Positions 28,993 through 41,167 of a DNA stretch of 64,000 nt are shown here, piece by piece (within the stretch, counting starts at the first letter, position 1; every line of letters starts with the position of its first letter). Origin of the DNA: Siphlonurus alternatus (Eukaryota; Arthropoda; Insecta; Ephemeroptera; Siphlonuridae); NCBI GenBank assembly GCA_949825025.1, contig OX463779.1:31194359-31258358 (forward strand), read 5' to 3'. The position numbers were made by a program, and so were the translations under genes. The notes below the pieces were generated by a model. It ran no database searches. It was not told the DNA's origin and worked only from the letters and a program-made list of their open reading frames with translations.

Positions 28993-30325
28993 TACGGGCT
29001 AGATACTGATTGCTACCGGAACTTACAGGTTGTCTTACCAGTAGAACTTGAGATCGAACCCTGTAGGTACCCTGTAAAAATGTAACATCCACAGGGTATG
29101 TACAGGGTTCTACAGGGTAAGCTACTGGTTACCTACTGGTTTAGAGCTACTGGTTGGCTACAGGGTATTTACAGGAAAGAATCGACTTCAATTTTGCACT
29201 AGGGTTACTACACGATTAGCTTTGCTTCAGTGTGATTCGGCTGCATTATTTTTTTTGTTTCAGTAGCACAAATATCAGAGATAATAGCCGATGAAGAAGC
29301 ACCTGTGACGTCACTCATGCTCATTCAGCGGTGACAATATAGGGAAATCCCTGCAAAAGATAGCTTCACTCCCGCTGCAACCACGGCCACAATTTTACTT
29401 CTGGAATTTTGAAACTTAAGCAGGGCAGTCTTGATAGTATTTGTCAAATACACGGAAAGAATTTTTTTGGTAAAGTGTGTACAGACTGAGTTTTTGCGGT
29501 AGCAAGATAAGCGAAAAATTTAACATTGTTTTCCTATACAACATTTACGCTCCTCTTTCTACCGCAATAACTCGGTTTGCATGAATGTCAAAAAAAAAAA
29601 TCTTTCAGGCTATTTGAAAAATACTATCAAGACTGTCCTGGTAAAGTTTCAAAATTACAGAAGTCAAATTGTGGCCGTGGTTGAAGCGGGAGTCAACCTA
29701 TCTTTTGCAGGGATTTCCCTATATAGTTGCCGCTGAATGAGCGTGAGTGACGTCACAGGTTCCTTTTCATCGGCTATTATCTTTGATATTTGTGCTACTG
29801 AAACAAAAAAATTTATGCAGCCGAATCATACTAAAGCAAAGCTTACCGTGTACTTAATATTGTGCAAAGGTTCATGAGACCTTTAAATCACATGCCAGGA
29901 CAACACCAGCTTGTGAAAGATGTGACGATATGATCTTTAGAACAGAAATATTGTTTTACTTCGATATTTCTATGTATTTTATAAAAAATATATACTCATT
30001 ATATTCTATGTTTATTAAATAATCATACAATATAACAATTATACATATTATAATATGTATTAATTATATTTTTTGGCATGATATTTACCTCTGTAGGTCG
30101 ATTCCATCCACATTTCTTTGTTGACAATAAATTGTGGAAAACAGCTGTTTTTTCAGTTAATTTTTAATATTATAATTCCAGGTTACACTAATAAATGGCG
30201 CAAAATGACCTGTTTTATTAATTAAAAAATTAAGAAATCCAAATCATTATTTAATTAAAAAAAACAGATAAATGTTCGCAAGGTAACATACTTGCACGAG
30301 ATAGTCCTTTTTGGGAAACATTTTA

Positions 30326-30532
30326 GTCGTTTTTGCACAGCCGCGATAAAACGAGTTAATCATTTTTGCGCGGCCGAGATAAAATGAGTTAGTCCTTTTT
30401 GAGCGTGCGCGATAAAACGAGTTGATCGTTTTTGAGCGGCTGAGATAAAATGAGTTAGTCCTTTTTGAGCGCGCGCGATAAAACGAGTTGATCGCTTTTG
30501 CAAATCGCGATAAAACGAGTTGGTCCAATTTG
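30326..30532 (-). repeat. 33-bp minisatellite, right arm of T
   Basis: Six inverted units in the same outer-to-inner order as the left array: first the shorter unit with ATTTGCAAAAGCGA, then units with CGCGCGC, CGCTC, and so on. The arms were therefore copied as a block rather than amplified separately. Confidence 0.9.
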
Positions 30533-31242
30533 ACGGAACACCATCGATATACTTCTCATGTACATAGAATATAAATGAATTTTTAACATACACTGGATCC
30601 TTGGATGGTTTTCAATCTGTGCGCGTGTGTGTTTTAATATTTTTTTTTTATATATAAAACGTACATTAAAAAACATTTCATTACAAGATTAATTTTTGAA
30701 TAATTATAATTTATATTCTAAAGTATTCAAATTGAATGAAATTGCTTTTTAGTGAAATTGGATTTTGAAATTTAATATAATTTAATATATTCGTTTATTT
30801 TTCATATCAAATTTTGACATGAAATGTGAACGAGGTATGGTTAACCATTTTAGTTTGATAAAATATATTATTAATATATTAAATAATATTAATACTTCAT
30901 TAGTTTATGTAATTTTAGAATTTCATTTTTAATGACTTTGATTTCTCTTTCAAAAAGCATATGAGAATATTTTGTTGATTAACCTGCATGTCATTTTTTT
31001 CTGTGAAGCTATATTTATAGTTATTGTACGCACAATATATATTATATACGTATATGTGAAATTATAATTATGTTGAAATTATGATTTCTAGCATTATGTG
31101 CTGATATTTGAACACCTAACTTTTCCCTTAAGACGTTGCACTTATTAGTTTATGACAGAGCAGTGATTTTTTACCGTTCTCCTTTAAAGGTTGAATGTCA
31201 TTGTTTATTAGTTTATTTCATTTAACACAACGTTTCAAAACT

Positions 31243-31595
31243 CTTTAAAGGCATACAGGCCTCAAATTACAAATTAGACAGTCACCAAGTGTTGTTAGAG
31301 TATGTTATCAACATTTATTTGCAAAATTTTTATTCGCGTGCGGTACAACCGTGCAAAGTTGCTCTGTAAAGAAAGTCCTTGCTGACATCACAACTCACAG
31401 CCAGCCCCGATTAGCATTGAGTTGTGACGTAGGCAAGGACTTTGTGACGTAGACAAGGAATAAATTTCTTACTTTGGAGCTCAACTTCGAACGCCTGCAC
31501 CGCTTGTGGAGAAAAATTGTGCGATTGTTGATCATATACTCTAACAATACTTGGTAACTATCTAATTTGTAATTTCAGGCCTATATGCCTTTAAC
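31243..31595. mobile_element. Foldback element L
   Basis: The left arm TTTAAAGGCATACAGGCC then ATTACAAATTAGACAGTCAC is mirrored by the right arm (reverse: TTAAAGGCATATAGGCC then ATTACAAATTAGATAGTTAC, GTTAGAGTATATGATCAAC). The centre has a short tandem duplication around GTGACGTAGGCAAGGA and GTGACGTAGACAAGGA, mirrored by TCCTTGCTGACATCACAA. Confidence 0.8.
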
Positions 31596-31793
31596 TCAAA
31601 ATATCAATAATAAATTTTAAATATTATAATTAATACATTTAATTATTGTTAGGCATGAATTAATATTCATAATGTTAGAATAAATTATACTAATGCTTTG
31701 TTTAACATACACATAGATGATATAATCGTAGTTACCATGAATATAATGGTTTTAAAATAAATTATATGCCATAATCCTATTACACGTTTAAGG

Positions 31794-32296
31794 CTTAACC
31801 TGAGATATTCGGACGAAAAAAGTCGTATCGACAGATGTTCTTGAAATTAATTTGGTAGACTTACAACAATTGTCCAAATACTACTGATTTTTTTTAGATT
31901 TTTTTAACCGTTGGTTTAATTATAATTAATTTATTCAAATGTGTATTTTGTATCCTTTCAATGTTAAATTTTTCAATCAACATTGCACAAAAACGGCTCG
32001 AGATTTTTTTTTAAATTTTACATGGATTAAAAGCTAATTTTTTGGACTATTTTTCTGAATTGTTTTCATATATTTCGAACCGTGGCGATGATCGTTTCTG
32101 ATATGTCCTAAGAAACTTGGCAACGCTCTCAAGGACTGTAGTTACCACCCCCTCCTAATCTTTTATTCGCATTACAATTGCAACAGTGTTGTCAGATTTG
32201 CAGGTGTAGCCACGCCTCTTGACCTTGACAGACAAATTCTCAGGTTATACCTTAATTAACTAAAACAGAAAATGTTTATTGTAAGTCTACTTTATA
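31794..32296. mobile_element. Possible diverged MITE
   Basis: TAACCTGAGA at the left is mirrored by TCTCAGGTTA at about 32237. GGTAGACTTACAA at about 31855 is mirrored by TTGTAAGTCTAC at about 32279. The interior holds CAGTGTTGTCAGATTTGC and GCCACGCC, words also found in the centre of family B elements (46813, 36890). Boundaries are uncertain. Confidence 0.35.
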
Positions 32297-32668
32297 TAAG
32301 TGCGTAAATGTTTCATAAGCAGAATTTAAGTGTGTAATTATGTCATGGTGGGTAGCTTCTCGTGTGTTTAGATGAATCTACTATATAATGTGAGACGTGT
32401 TATGAGAGAGAAATAATAATATTAACAATAATAATGGGAGTTTTTTTTCTACACGTTTGCATCTCAAAGAGAAAATTTGATGTAATTTATTCTGACTTTA
32501 AAAAACGATTCCATCTTCCTATTTGAATGAAAATTCCTAAAAAAAAAAAAGAAAGTCTTTGTACAATTTTGTCATATTACATTTTTTTTTTATTTTAATA
32601 AAAGTACACATTTTATTATAAGTTGTTTGCTCATAAAATATTCTCTCTGCGTTTTTTCTGTGTGATAT

Positions 32669-32866
32669 ATGACTTTTAGAAATATATGCCAGGCTCTATC
32701 TTGTGTGCACTTTGAATTCAGCGGACGTGAACTTTCCCCTATTTATAATCATGTTGCAGCAAGCTGGCAGATACTTTTTTTGGCAACACAACCAGAAGAG
32801 GGGCTACACAGCATTGTGTTGAAATTTCCTCAATTTTGTGAAGTTATTTTACTGGATGTGCAATGA
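32669..32866 (+). other. Possible small ORF or exon (65 codons), unknown
   Basis: ATG at 32669, TAA-free to the TGA at 32864-32866. The product is of ordinary composition (contains LSCVHFEFSGRELSPIYNHV and TQPEEGLHSIVLKFPQF), and the minus strand has stops in all frames here. A pyrimidine run and TTTTAG just after the ATG could be a splice acceptor, which would place the first residues in an intron. No family recognised; an ORF of this length is not significant on its own. Confidence 0.2.
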
Positions 32867-33833
32867 CAAATGAGCTGTAAACCACATTAGCTTGAATGTC
32901 TGTCATATATTAAGAACTGAAATCTTAGTAAAAAGTAAACAATTAGAAAAAAAAAAATTAAAAGAAAAACAAGAGGATATTTTTTCACGCAATTTCATTT
33001 AAATTAATTTATTTTATTCCTTTAAATTGATTTCAAAAAACGTAAATGGAATTTCATATAATTAATGTTTCAATTTTTGCTATATAATATTATATATTTA
33101 TTTTCAAATTAACATTCAAGTAAAATATATAAAATATTAATTGAAACGCCATCTTACATTTTTCTTACTCATAAATATTAATTAATAATTAATGCTAAAA
33201 TTTATTATTTACTTATTTTATTTTAGAATTGTTTACCAATCTCTTAGCATTAAAAAATAATGTTTAATAAGTCAAAGACAAAGGAAATTCTGGAAAACAA
33301 AAATTGCTGTTAAATTTTACTAAAACAAAACTACTATAATAAAGAGTTTTTATTGTTTCATGCAGTAGACAGAAATGACTGAAATTAGCAAAGTTAGAGT
33401 GAAGCAGACAGAGATTTTCTTCTCACTTTTTTATATAAAAATGAGCTGTCAGAACAAATTTTAAAGCTTACTATGCGGTAAAAATTGTACCTTCCTTTGA
33501 ACATTTCTAAATGTACAAATTAAACAAAGCTGAAACAACATGTCTGCTGTTATATATTAAATGTGGATACTATATAATGCTATTTTTTATCACTTTAAAA
33601 TATTTTAATGGCTCTTTTCTTACAAAACGAAGCAACGTTTTCAATACAATAAATATTTATCCTTTGTTTTATCACACAAAAAGTTATAGTTTTTGTCTTT
33701 GAATGATTATTAAATTATGCCGAATGAATCAAAAGTAGAGACTGTTATGTACTAAAGCTGTAAGTCAGAAGAGAGAAACTTTGGTCTATTTTCCCCCGGG
33801 TAGTCCAAGAGATGGACCAACTTGGTAAATTAG

Positions 33834-33835
<2 letters not shown>
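32867..33835. other. AT-rich intergenic DNA
   Basis: I see nothing beyond A-runs. Confidence 0.45.

Positions 33836-33867
<32 letters not shown>
33836..33867. repeat. (CT)n microsatellite
   Basis: About 16 uninterrupted TC units. GC-richer flanks contain TTGGTCTATTTTCCCCCGGG. Confidence 0.9.
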
Positions 33868-33871
<4 letters not shown>

Positions 33872-36230
33872 GCTCTTAAGCTGATTTCACAGCTCCTTAC
33901 TTGAAACTTACCAGCAATACAAACTCACCACACAAAAGAAACACTATTATAATAGGTTCTGTTTTCTACTCTTGATATTTATTTTGACAGAAGTTTTGAT
34001 TTGCTATTTTCTTATGATGTTGATGTCTTATATACATGCTTGTTTCTTGTTCTGTGATTATTGACGTAATTTTAACATGTTTGATATGATGTTATGACGT
34101 TCAATCGAAAAGCAATAAATAAATTATTAATTTTGAAGCAAGCGTATTTTTTTATAGAATTTTGTTTTTGTACCAATTTTTTAACAAATAGAACATTATG
34201 AATCCTTAATTGTTTTTTTAATACTTTGTTAAGATTTTTTTCGTCAATATTTTTATAATGTAAATGGGAATATTATACTGTTAGCACTTTTACTAGTTTG
34301 CATAAAATGTAAGACCTAAATGCATATTAACTTTAAAAGCCTAATATAAAAATTATAATATTAAGAAATAACGTAAATTTTATATTAATAAGATTAAAAG
34401 GAAAAATAAAACATTATAAATAATGTATTGAGTTTTTAAATAAAAAATACATATTTGATACAAAAATATCATGATGATTCATAAACATTTTCTGTCAATT
34501 TATATTCATTTTTTTAAATATGCTGAAGTAAATAAAAAAATTAATTATATTTATGCCCTTCAATATAAAAATAATCCTGTGCATAAATAAGACCAATATT
34601 ATATGTTTATTGCTGTAAGCCTTGCACTATTAAACTATAAAAGTGCTTCAGTATCAGTAAAGAACCATTTACTGTAAAATACATACTTTTTTTTAACATT
34701 TAACTGAAAAATGTTCTGAATTTGTAGTGTATTGCAAACAGAAGTTTGTATTTTTCAGTGTCGAAATTGAATAATTGTAATTACATAAAGTTTGGTGATA
34801 AGATGAGATAACATTTACTAGCATCCGTTTTGTCACAACAATATATCTAGCTCCTGAAATGATCTAAAGACGAAGCACTCAGGTGTTCAAACATATATTT
34901 AAAATGCAAATTCCACCATTTTTAGTCAAATTTTAATTAGTTGAGCAACCTTTGTGAGCGAGAGTTATGAGAGTAGCTCAGCAAGATTTATATGTATCTG
35001 TTGTATTAGAACAATGCCTGCTTATTAATGCAAGCGTATAGCACATCAACATGAAAAAATACATTTGACTTTGTATTTTGAAATTTTGTTGCTTGTCTGA
35101 GAATTAAATTGTTACAAAAAATTAATTGTACAATGTTCCTTTTTTTTAATTTGATAGCTCCATGTAATTTGTCTACCCTAGTTGAAAAATTGTCTAACTC
35201 ATTCTTTACATGTCTACATCTAAATCATATTGCATCTTTTTACCTCAAAATTACAACTTATTTCTTCCTCGCTCAAAGCAGGGAAATGATTATATGGTAT
35301 CCCCTGCTCAAAATGAGGATGATAAAGAGAGGCATTTTTTCTAACATTTTATGTTCACTCGGAAGACGTAAATTTGGATTTTTCCTCTTGTTTTCTCAGA
35401 ATTGGTGTGAAATAGGAGGAAAAAAAAACGAGAAGAGGCGAGAAAAATAAATAATATAGGAAAAATGTTTCATCTACGTTGTTCTTTTGTAATTCTTTAT
35501 ACTGATATATAATTTGATGACTAAATTAAGACATTCACCAGTGTAAACCTTATTAAGTATTTACCAACTAAATTAATTTAAAACATCGTGGAGAAATGAA
35601 CTTCAAAAGAGCCCATTTTTTTTAAATATCTACCTACGTCATTTACTCCGCACAAAAACATTTTTTTTTTCATAGAAAAAAAAATTAAACTTTTACGAGG
35701 CTAACTAAAGAAAAAAATAGATGTCTGTTTTCGTGCTAGGTCTGTGTAATTACTGGCTTGGAACGTCCAAACAGTTTTTGCACCATTGCAAAACTAGTGC
35801 CCACCATATGTTGATCTGCAAAGAAATGTGATAATGGTTAAATAATATTTCACTCCTTATAAAAATTAATCATTTTCAACTGTCATAATATTTTTTATAC
35901 ATACTAAAACAAAGTAAATTTAAAAGAAATAAAAAAATATTTTTTCTGAGATGAAATTACATTTTCTATATATAGTAGCTTAAATTATTCATTAAATGAG
36001 CAGCTTGTTAGAGCTAGACTTAAATCCTTGCTCTAGGGAAATACTATGTGACATACTAATTTATTAGGGTCTTGGTTCTATCATTGTTTCGGTGTCTTTG
36101 GTGATTACTTTCCTCATATAACATGACGTCATCAAGATTATAGGGAGGGGGTGAATTATTCGTGGGGGTCAGGTTAAATTATATTATTTCTCATGATCTA
36201 ACACAGATGGGTTTCGTCATTAATGTAGCA
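33868..36230. other. AT-rich intergenic DNA
   Basis: No gene recognised. The 113-codon open frame at 35109-35450 lacks an ATG at its start and is F/L/K-rich. One TGACGTCA at 36124-36131. Confidence 0.45.
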
Positions 36231-36505
36231 ACCACAGTAGCAAGTTTTTTTTAACTACCGCCTTTACAGAATATATTTTGTAGTAAAAAGTGAGATCTCT
36301 CAACAGTTAAATAAGCCAGAAAATATTCATTTCCGGATACTTTCGGAAAAAGCTTTGGTTTTTGTCATTGAAGTCTACAATATAAGAGCAATTTTTTTTT
36401 ATAACTATTACCTTCACAGTAGAAGCAAATTAAACCTCTGGATCTTTCGACAGTTAAATAGGGCAGAAAATTTTCACTTCCGGCTACTTTCGGAAAGAAT
36501 CGCAG
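36231..36505 (+). repeat. Diverged tandem duplication, about 147 bp, with family M-like end
   Basis: ACAGTTAAATAAGCCAGAAA at 36303 recurs as ACAGTTAAATAGGGCAGAAA at 36450. Each is followed by TTCATTTCCGGATACTTTC or TTCACTTCCGGCTACTTTC. The upstream parts (a T-run, AACTACCGCC / AACTATTACC) also align. The CACTTCCGG-TACTT words resemble the right end of foldback M at 51551. Confidence 0.55.
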
Positions 36506-36680
36506 TGTGGACGATATCCCCCTCGTCACATGCTGCATGATCCAGAACGAAGAGCAGGCTTACACATGGCAAGACACAGCGGCGATCCATCCAATCATTA
36601 ATCTCCACCATCCGTTTCTCCTCCCCGTCTCCTCTTTAGAGACAAGAAAATCCGTCACATGTAAAGTGTATCTGTCATTT
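36506..36680. other. GC-richer island, possible exon
   Basis: About 170 bp near 50% GC between a repeat and AT-rich DNA. The plus strand is open (contains CCMIQNEEQAYTWQDTAAIH), and a shorter minus-strand stretch is also open. No splice signals stand out and no family is recognised. Confidence 0.15.
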
Positions 36681-36755
36681 AACCTTGTTGCAATTAATGT
36701 GAACCTTTATCATGTAAAAAAATTACACTTTTTAATATTTTTTTATAGGGATACA

Positions 36756-36978
36756 GGAAATCAGCCGAAAAGGAAATAAACCGAAAGGGAAATAAACCGA
36801 AAAGAAATAAACCGAAGAGGAAATGAACCGAAATTTAAAACGTCGTGGAGGGGGTTCGCTCCGCCTTAAAGAAAAGGCGCAGCCCATCAAAATGCAATTG
36901 GCAACACCGCTCACCTAATTTCAGTAATTTCGGTTCATTTCCCCTTCGGTTCATTTCTTTTCGGTTCATTTCCTTTTA
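36756..36978. mobile_element. Short family B foldback with 16-bp repeat arms
   Basis: About five units of CCGAAAAGGAAATAAA type (36756-36836) and about three inverted units (36927-36975) flank a roughly 90-bp unique centre. The centre includes GGGGGTTCGCTCCGCC and TTGGCAACACCG. The centre of the large B copy carries related words in the opposite orientation (GTGTTGCCAGATT, GGAGGCGTGG). Confidence 0.75.
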
Positions 36979-39055
36979 TATTTTCAATTTTTATTATTCA
37001 ATTTAAATATTTTTGCTAAGTAAGAGAATATTAACAAACGTGTCTATTATTTATTTTATCATTTTATTTTTTCGGTCCATTTCCTTCCCTATTCCTATAT
37101 CCTCATTTTTGTAATATTCTATACATGTGCATATATATACATTAATTAAAAATGTTAACATAAGACTCATAACTTTATTTGAACTAAAATTTAAAATCCA
37201 GAATATTTTTCTATTCTTTGCATGGTGAGTAAATTTAAATTCATTTTTTTTTTCCATTCTTTCTTTTTCAATTCATTTCCTCTCATAAGTCCATAGTCTC
37301 TATTTATTTCATATGTTATCTGTTATCATATTTGGTTAGCAACTAAGGACATACTATATAGATGATTGCTGCTTATTTTTAACCGTTAGTCGCTATACCT
37401 GCTCCTCGCAGCATGCAGAAAGAAGGGCCCTGAAAGAGAAAAGGTGGGCAAGATCGTGTTAGAAAATGAAGGAACAATTTAGTGGGGGGGGGGGGGGAAT
37501 ACAATTTTAAAAGTTTATTGGTGGCGAGCTTTTTTCTAAGAGTTCTACCGTGTACTATTCCATATTCTTACAGTACATAAACCTGTTTTTTTTCCAGTTT
37601 AGTAAAAACCAGAGTCTAGTATATAGCCTTTGGTAAAAACACTAAAAACAAAAGTTACTTTTTTATAGTTTATTATATTCCAGCACAATATAATTATTTA
37701 CATTATGGCGCACCTCAGAGCTCCCTATATTACCAGGGGCATGACGTCAGCGCAATCCCCTCTATAAGAGTAATAGATGTCTTATATTTCTCTCATGTGC
37801 GTATAAGAAATTTTGGCTGATTTTGGTTGGTATCCGAGGAAACTGCAATGCTCCTGCTGCATTGGGAGAATCTGATCATGAAATTGACATATTTGTGTAT
37901 TATAATTTGTAATACTCATTGTCTGAAGACATGTCACAACTAATTATGGTAGTGTCAATTGCTGGAAGCATTTTACTATATGCTGATAGCCTGATATAGT
38001 ATAATAAAAAATGTGATTATTTTTTAAGAAAGTGAGAAGGTAAGGAAAAGTTATGCAAGAAAGAATATGAATATGTTGTCAGATTTATTTATACTGCAAT
38101 TTTTTCGTATATATTTTTTCGTAATTATTAAGCACCAAAATATATAAGAAATATAAGAACACATAGAGCAGGCCGAGGGTAAATCAAAGAATGGGCCGAG
38201 TTGACTGATATCTGAGTGTAGCACCAGGGGTCACCAAGGCTATACAGAAATTTAATTAAATAACCATTGATTGTAGTCATTAAAAGTATAAAATTTAATT
38301 CGAGAAAAATTACATCATGAACTTCATGGTTATATGGACTATTTTATTATATTCGATATTTGCAATTTAATTTAATAGTTATAACCAGCAGTATAGTTTA
38401 ATTTTAAATTTACAGTTTCCTAATCTACTGAGTCCATTCAAAAATACACAATTCTGCTATTAAGCGACAAAAAGATCGAGCGATAAAAAGAGAGAATTAA
38501 AGGTACCGAAAAAAAAATGTATCATTTGGCACAATTAAAAATCAATGTTTGAGTTCAATTTATTGTTTTTCATTTTGAACCAATGGATTCAGCAGGCCAA
38601 TTTTCCAATGGAAGCAATCTTTAGTTTACAATTAAAAGTAAATTGTATAATACATGGTTATTTTTAAATTTTAATGTTTATCCTCCCCCCTCCCCCCCTC
38701 CCTACCTCTATTGTTATTATGCAGTTTGAATATGAGTTATTTAGTGCTGACTATAATACTGACCCCTAAAATATATAAAAAAAATATGTAAACATTTTTC
38801 TACTTAAATTGTATATAACTATAATAACCTCTCTCCACGCACGTGTAGCGTTATATTATAGAACTAAACATGGCACCTTGTGAATGCATGGGGGAATCAC
38901 TTTTTTTTTATCCATTGAGCATATATTGTTTGCACTAATTAAAAAAAATTTAATGTGCAATTTTATTTCATGAAATAATATATAAAAAACGTTATTTTTG
39001 ATTATGTTTTTTAAAGTATCAGCTGATGTCAAAAAATGAAAACTGAGTTAGCATT
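36979..39055. other. AT-rich intergenic DNA
   Basis: No gene recognised. Poly(G) run of 15 at 37483-37497, TGACGTCA at 37742-37749, and C-rich tract CCCCCCTCCCCCCC at about 38683-38702. Confidence 0.45.
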
Positions 39056-39530
39056 GTTTTAAAATAGTTCCAGTGCTCCTACATATGGAACCGAAATAAA
39101 AAAAAATCCATCTCACATAGGTTCTCCAGAAAAAAAAAATCCAAAGTCAGAGTGAACGCGTCGCTTAACATGGGGCACTCCCTAAAAAAGACACTCGAAA
39201 GTCTCGAAAAAATACACCGTTAGGTGGTATGAAAAAAATATGACAATGTTCTATGACCCGAGCTTTAACAGAAAATCGAATAAAAAAAATTCGCTCGAAT
39301 GCATTTTTCCGTAAAAAAATCAAGAAAATTTCCCATGTTGATTCCCATAAGAGTTTTTCGTGATTTTATGACGGGAAAACGGATTCGAGAACGTATGTTT
39401 TTTAAACAAGTTTTGGTTAAAATGACGCGTTCTCTCTAACTTTGGAATTTCTTTCTGGAGAACCTATGTGAGATGGAATTTTTTTGATTTCGGTTCCATA
39501 TGTAGGAGCACTGGAACTATTTTTAGAAAA
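39056..39530. mobile_element. Foldback element K
   Basis: The left arm AAAATAGTTCCAGTGCTCC then TACATATGGAACCGAAAT, ATCTCACATAGGTTCTCCAG and AACGCGTC is mirrored through the right arm to a final GGAGCACTGGAACTATTTT. The arms are about 125 bp and the interior is roughly 220 bp of A-rich DNA. Its outer word AATAGTTCCAG also occurs inside the arms of family H. Confidence 0.85.
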
Positions 39531-41160
39531 TATAACTAACTCGTCTCTTTTGTAGTAGACACTCTGTACTTTAAAGTGAATAGTGCATGAAAATTTTATC
39601 CTATATATAGTTTTCTTTTACGCGCCACACGTAATCCAGTTGCTTGCGTTGCTTGCATATTTTTTTTAGCTACTTCAATTGTAGACTTACAACAACAACA
39701 AACTTATTTTTACTGATTAACTATCTATGCCCTATAGGACAAATTATGTATTTTATTGAAATTTTACATGTAATTATATATATAAAATAGCTGTGGTAAA
39801 TTTATTTATATATATACATAAAAAATTAAAAAAAAATTTAGTTTCCATATATGGAAAAATTTACCTGCTAAATTCATTCACTATTTCAAAATTAACAACA
39901 ACAAAAAAGCGTAAATCAATATTAAAAAATCCTATAATGGATTGACCAATCAAATTATATTCTCTCGGCTACTTTACCGTTAAAAAGTCTCCCCCCTTCC
40001 CTGAATAGCATACTTTTATTATATGTATTTTTTTATTCATATTTGGAATAATTAATAAATGGGCATACTTGACCAAAATGTGTCAATTGCTCCGAAATAT
40101 CAACCAATCAATCAACGTAATATTTATTTTTAAAAATTATCTATAAATATAATAATTTTCTTACCCTAAACCCTTAACCAACACTAAAATAAACATAAAT
40201 AAAATAATTTAATTAATCTAAAATATAAGATGATTGTAAAACAGTACCTATATTATACTTTATAAGGCTTCCGGCCTTGGTAGGACTGTATTGTTGTTTT
40301 TTATCAATATTAAAAATAAATTACACTATAGCGTTCCTACTATATATTAACATGCCATTGTAAAGGCACAATACATTTTTCTGTGAGGAATGTTACATAA
40401 AATAGCACACGAAACAGACCTGATAACTATTACAATGCTAATCTGTTAATACGAGCTTTATGTCGGGTACCTTTCTACTGCAAAATAGCACTTAAAAAAA
40501 AAAAAAAAAAAAAAAATAGTTGCTTTAAAAAATTAGTAAGTGCATATTTGCCTATTATATAAACTGAAACTAATGTTATACAGAATGTGTATTATTAAAA
40601 TGTTGAACTAATATAGAATAAAATTGCAATATATTTAATTAAAATATGTTCTGCACTGCACTGATCCCCTCAGATTACTTTTTAAAATTCAAACGAGGCC
40701 TAGCATCTAATAAAGGTTAACAATTTCTTCATTATTCGTCTTCATAATATCTGTATTGTTTTTCTCATTTACTGTATAAGAAGTAAAGCTGTATTCTCGT
40801 CCAAATAAAATTGCGAAAAAAAAGTCATGTTTCAACTCTGTGATACAAAACGAATCAGCTGTAATTAATATTATAATGATAAAATAAAAAGTAACAATAT
40901 TTACTCTTACACGTGTAACACTTTATTATAATTTTAAATTTTTATTTCAGCATATTGAAAGCCAGTATCATTCATAAATGGTATCAAATAATCTTTCATG
41001 CAATGGTTATGGTATTGTGATGGTTGTGTGAGAAGTAGTTTCGTTATTATTTTTTATGAATTTATTTTTGACTTTTTTTGTGTCGTGGTAATATAAGATA
41101 ATACAATTGTTTCATATCCATTTGCTATGAGCTTGATTGAAAATATTATTCTGTATATTT
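39531..41160. other. AT-rich intergenic DNA
   Basis: No gene recognised. A-run at 40494-40516. Confidence 0.45.
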
Positions 41161-41167
41161 AATTTGC

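Larger units (their letters stand above)
27229..29204. mobile_element. Element Q with mirrored ACCCTGTA subterminal repeats
   Basis: The ends are CCCTAGT and, in reverse, CCCTAGT, each followed after 10-25 bp by TTTCCTGTAAATACCCTGTA on both sides. The left 250 bp holds about eight CCTGTA words; the right 450 bp holds about eight TACAGGG words in mirror orientation. Subterminal arrays of short motifs are typical transposase-binding regions in hAT- and CACTA-like elements, but the superfamily here is undecided. The interior is AT-rich and has no transposase frame. Confidence 0.65.
27195..29890. mobile_element. Foldback element P, left arm interrupted by Q
   Basis: Once Q (27229-29204) is removed, the left arm joins as AAGGCCTCATGAACC, TTCACAGTATT, then TACACGATTAGCTTTGC and TTCAGTGTGATTCGGCTGC. 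The intact right arm in reverse reads AAGGTCTCATGAACC, TGCACAATATT, TACACGGTAAGCTTTGC and TTTAGTATGATTCGGCTGC. The arms then continue inwards, with mirrored TGACGTCA (29306, 29748) and GCAGGGATTTCCCTATAT blocks, to a loop near 29540. The original length is about 720 bp. Confidence 0.8.
24551..30548. mobile_element. Composite foldback element T with 33-bp tandem-repeat arms
   Basis: Both outer ends read inwards as ATCGATGGTGTTCCGTCAAA, followed by a tandem array of six 33-bp units (24579-24776 and, inverted, about 30326-30532). The interior is not one continuous palindrome. It contains AT-rich filler (24812-25582, 26331-27194 and 29891-30300), foldback R, and foldback P with Q inserted. The architecture resembles FB-type foldback transposons. 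No transposase frame is visible. Confidence 0.7.

Noticed and set aside
35109..35450. 113-codon open frame
   Set aside because: No ATG at its start; F/L/K-rich composition typical of chance frames in AT-rich DNA.
37483..37497. Poly(G) run of 15 as a biological signal
   Set aside because: Homopolymer of this kind is often an assembly or sequencing artefact; no paired structure around it.
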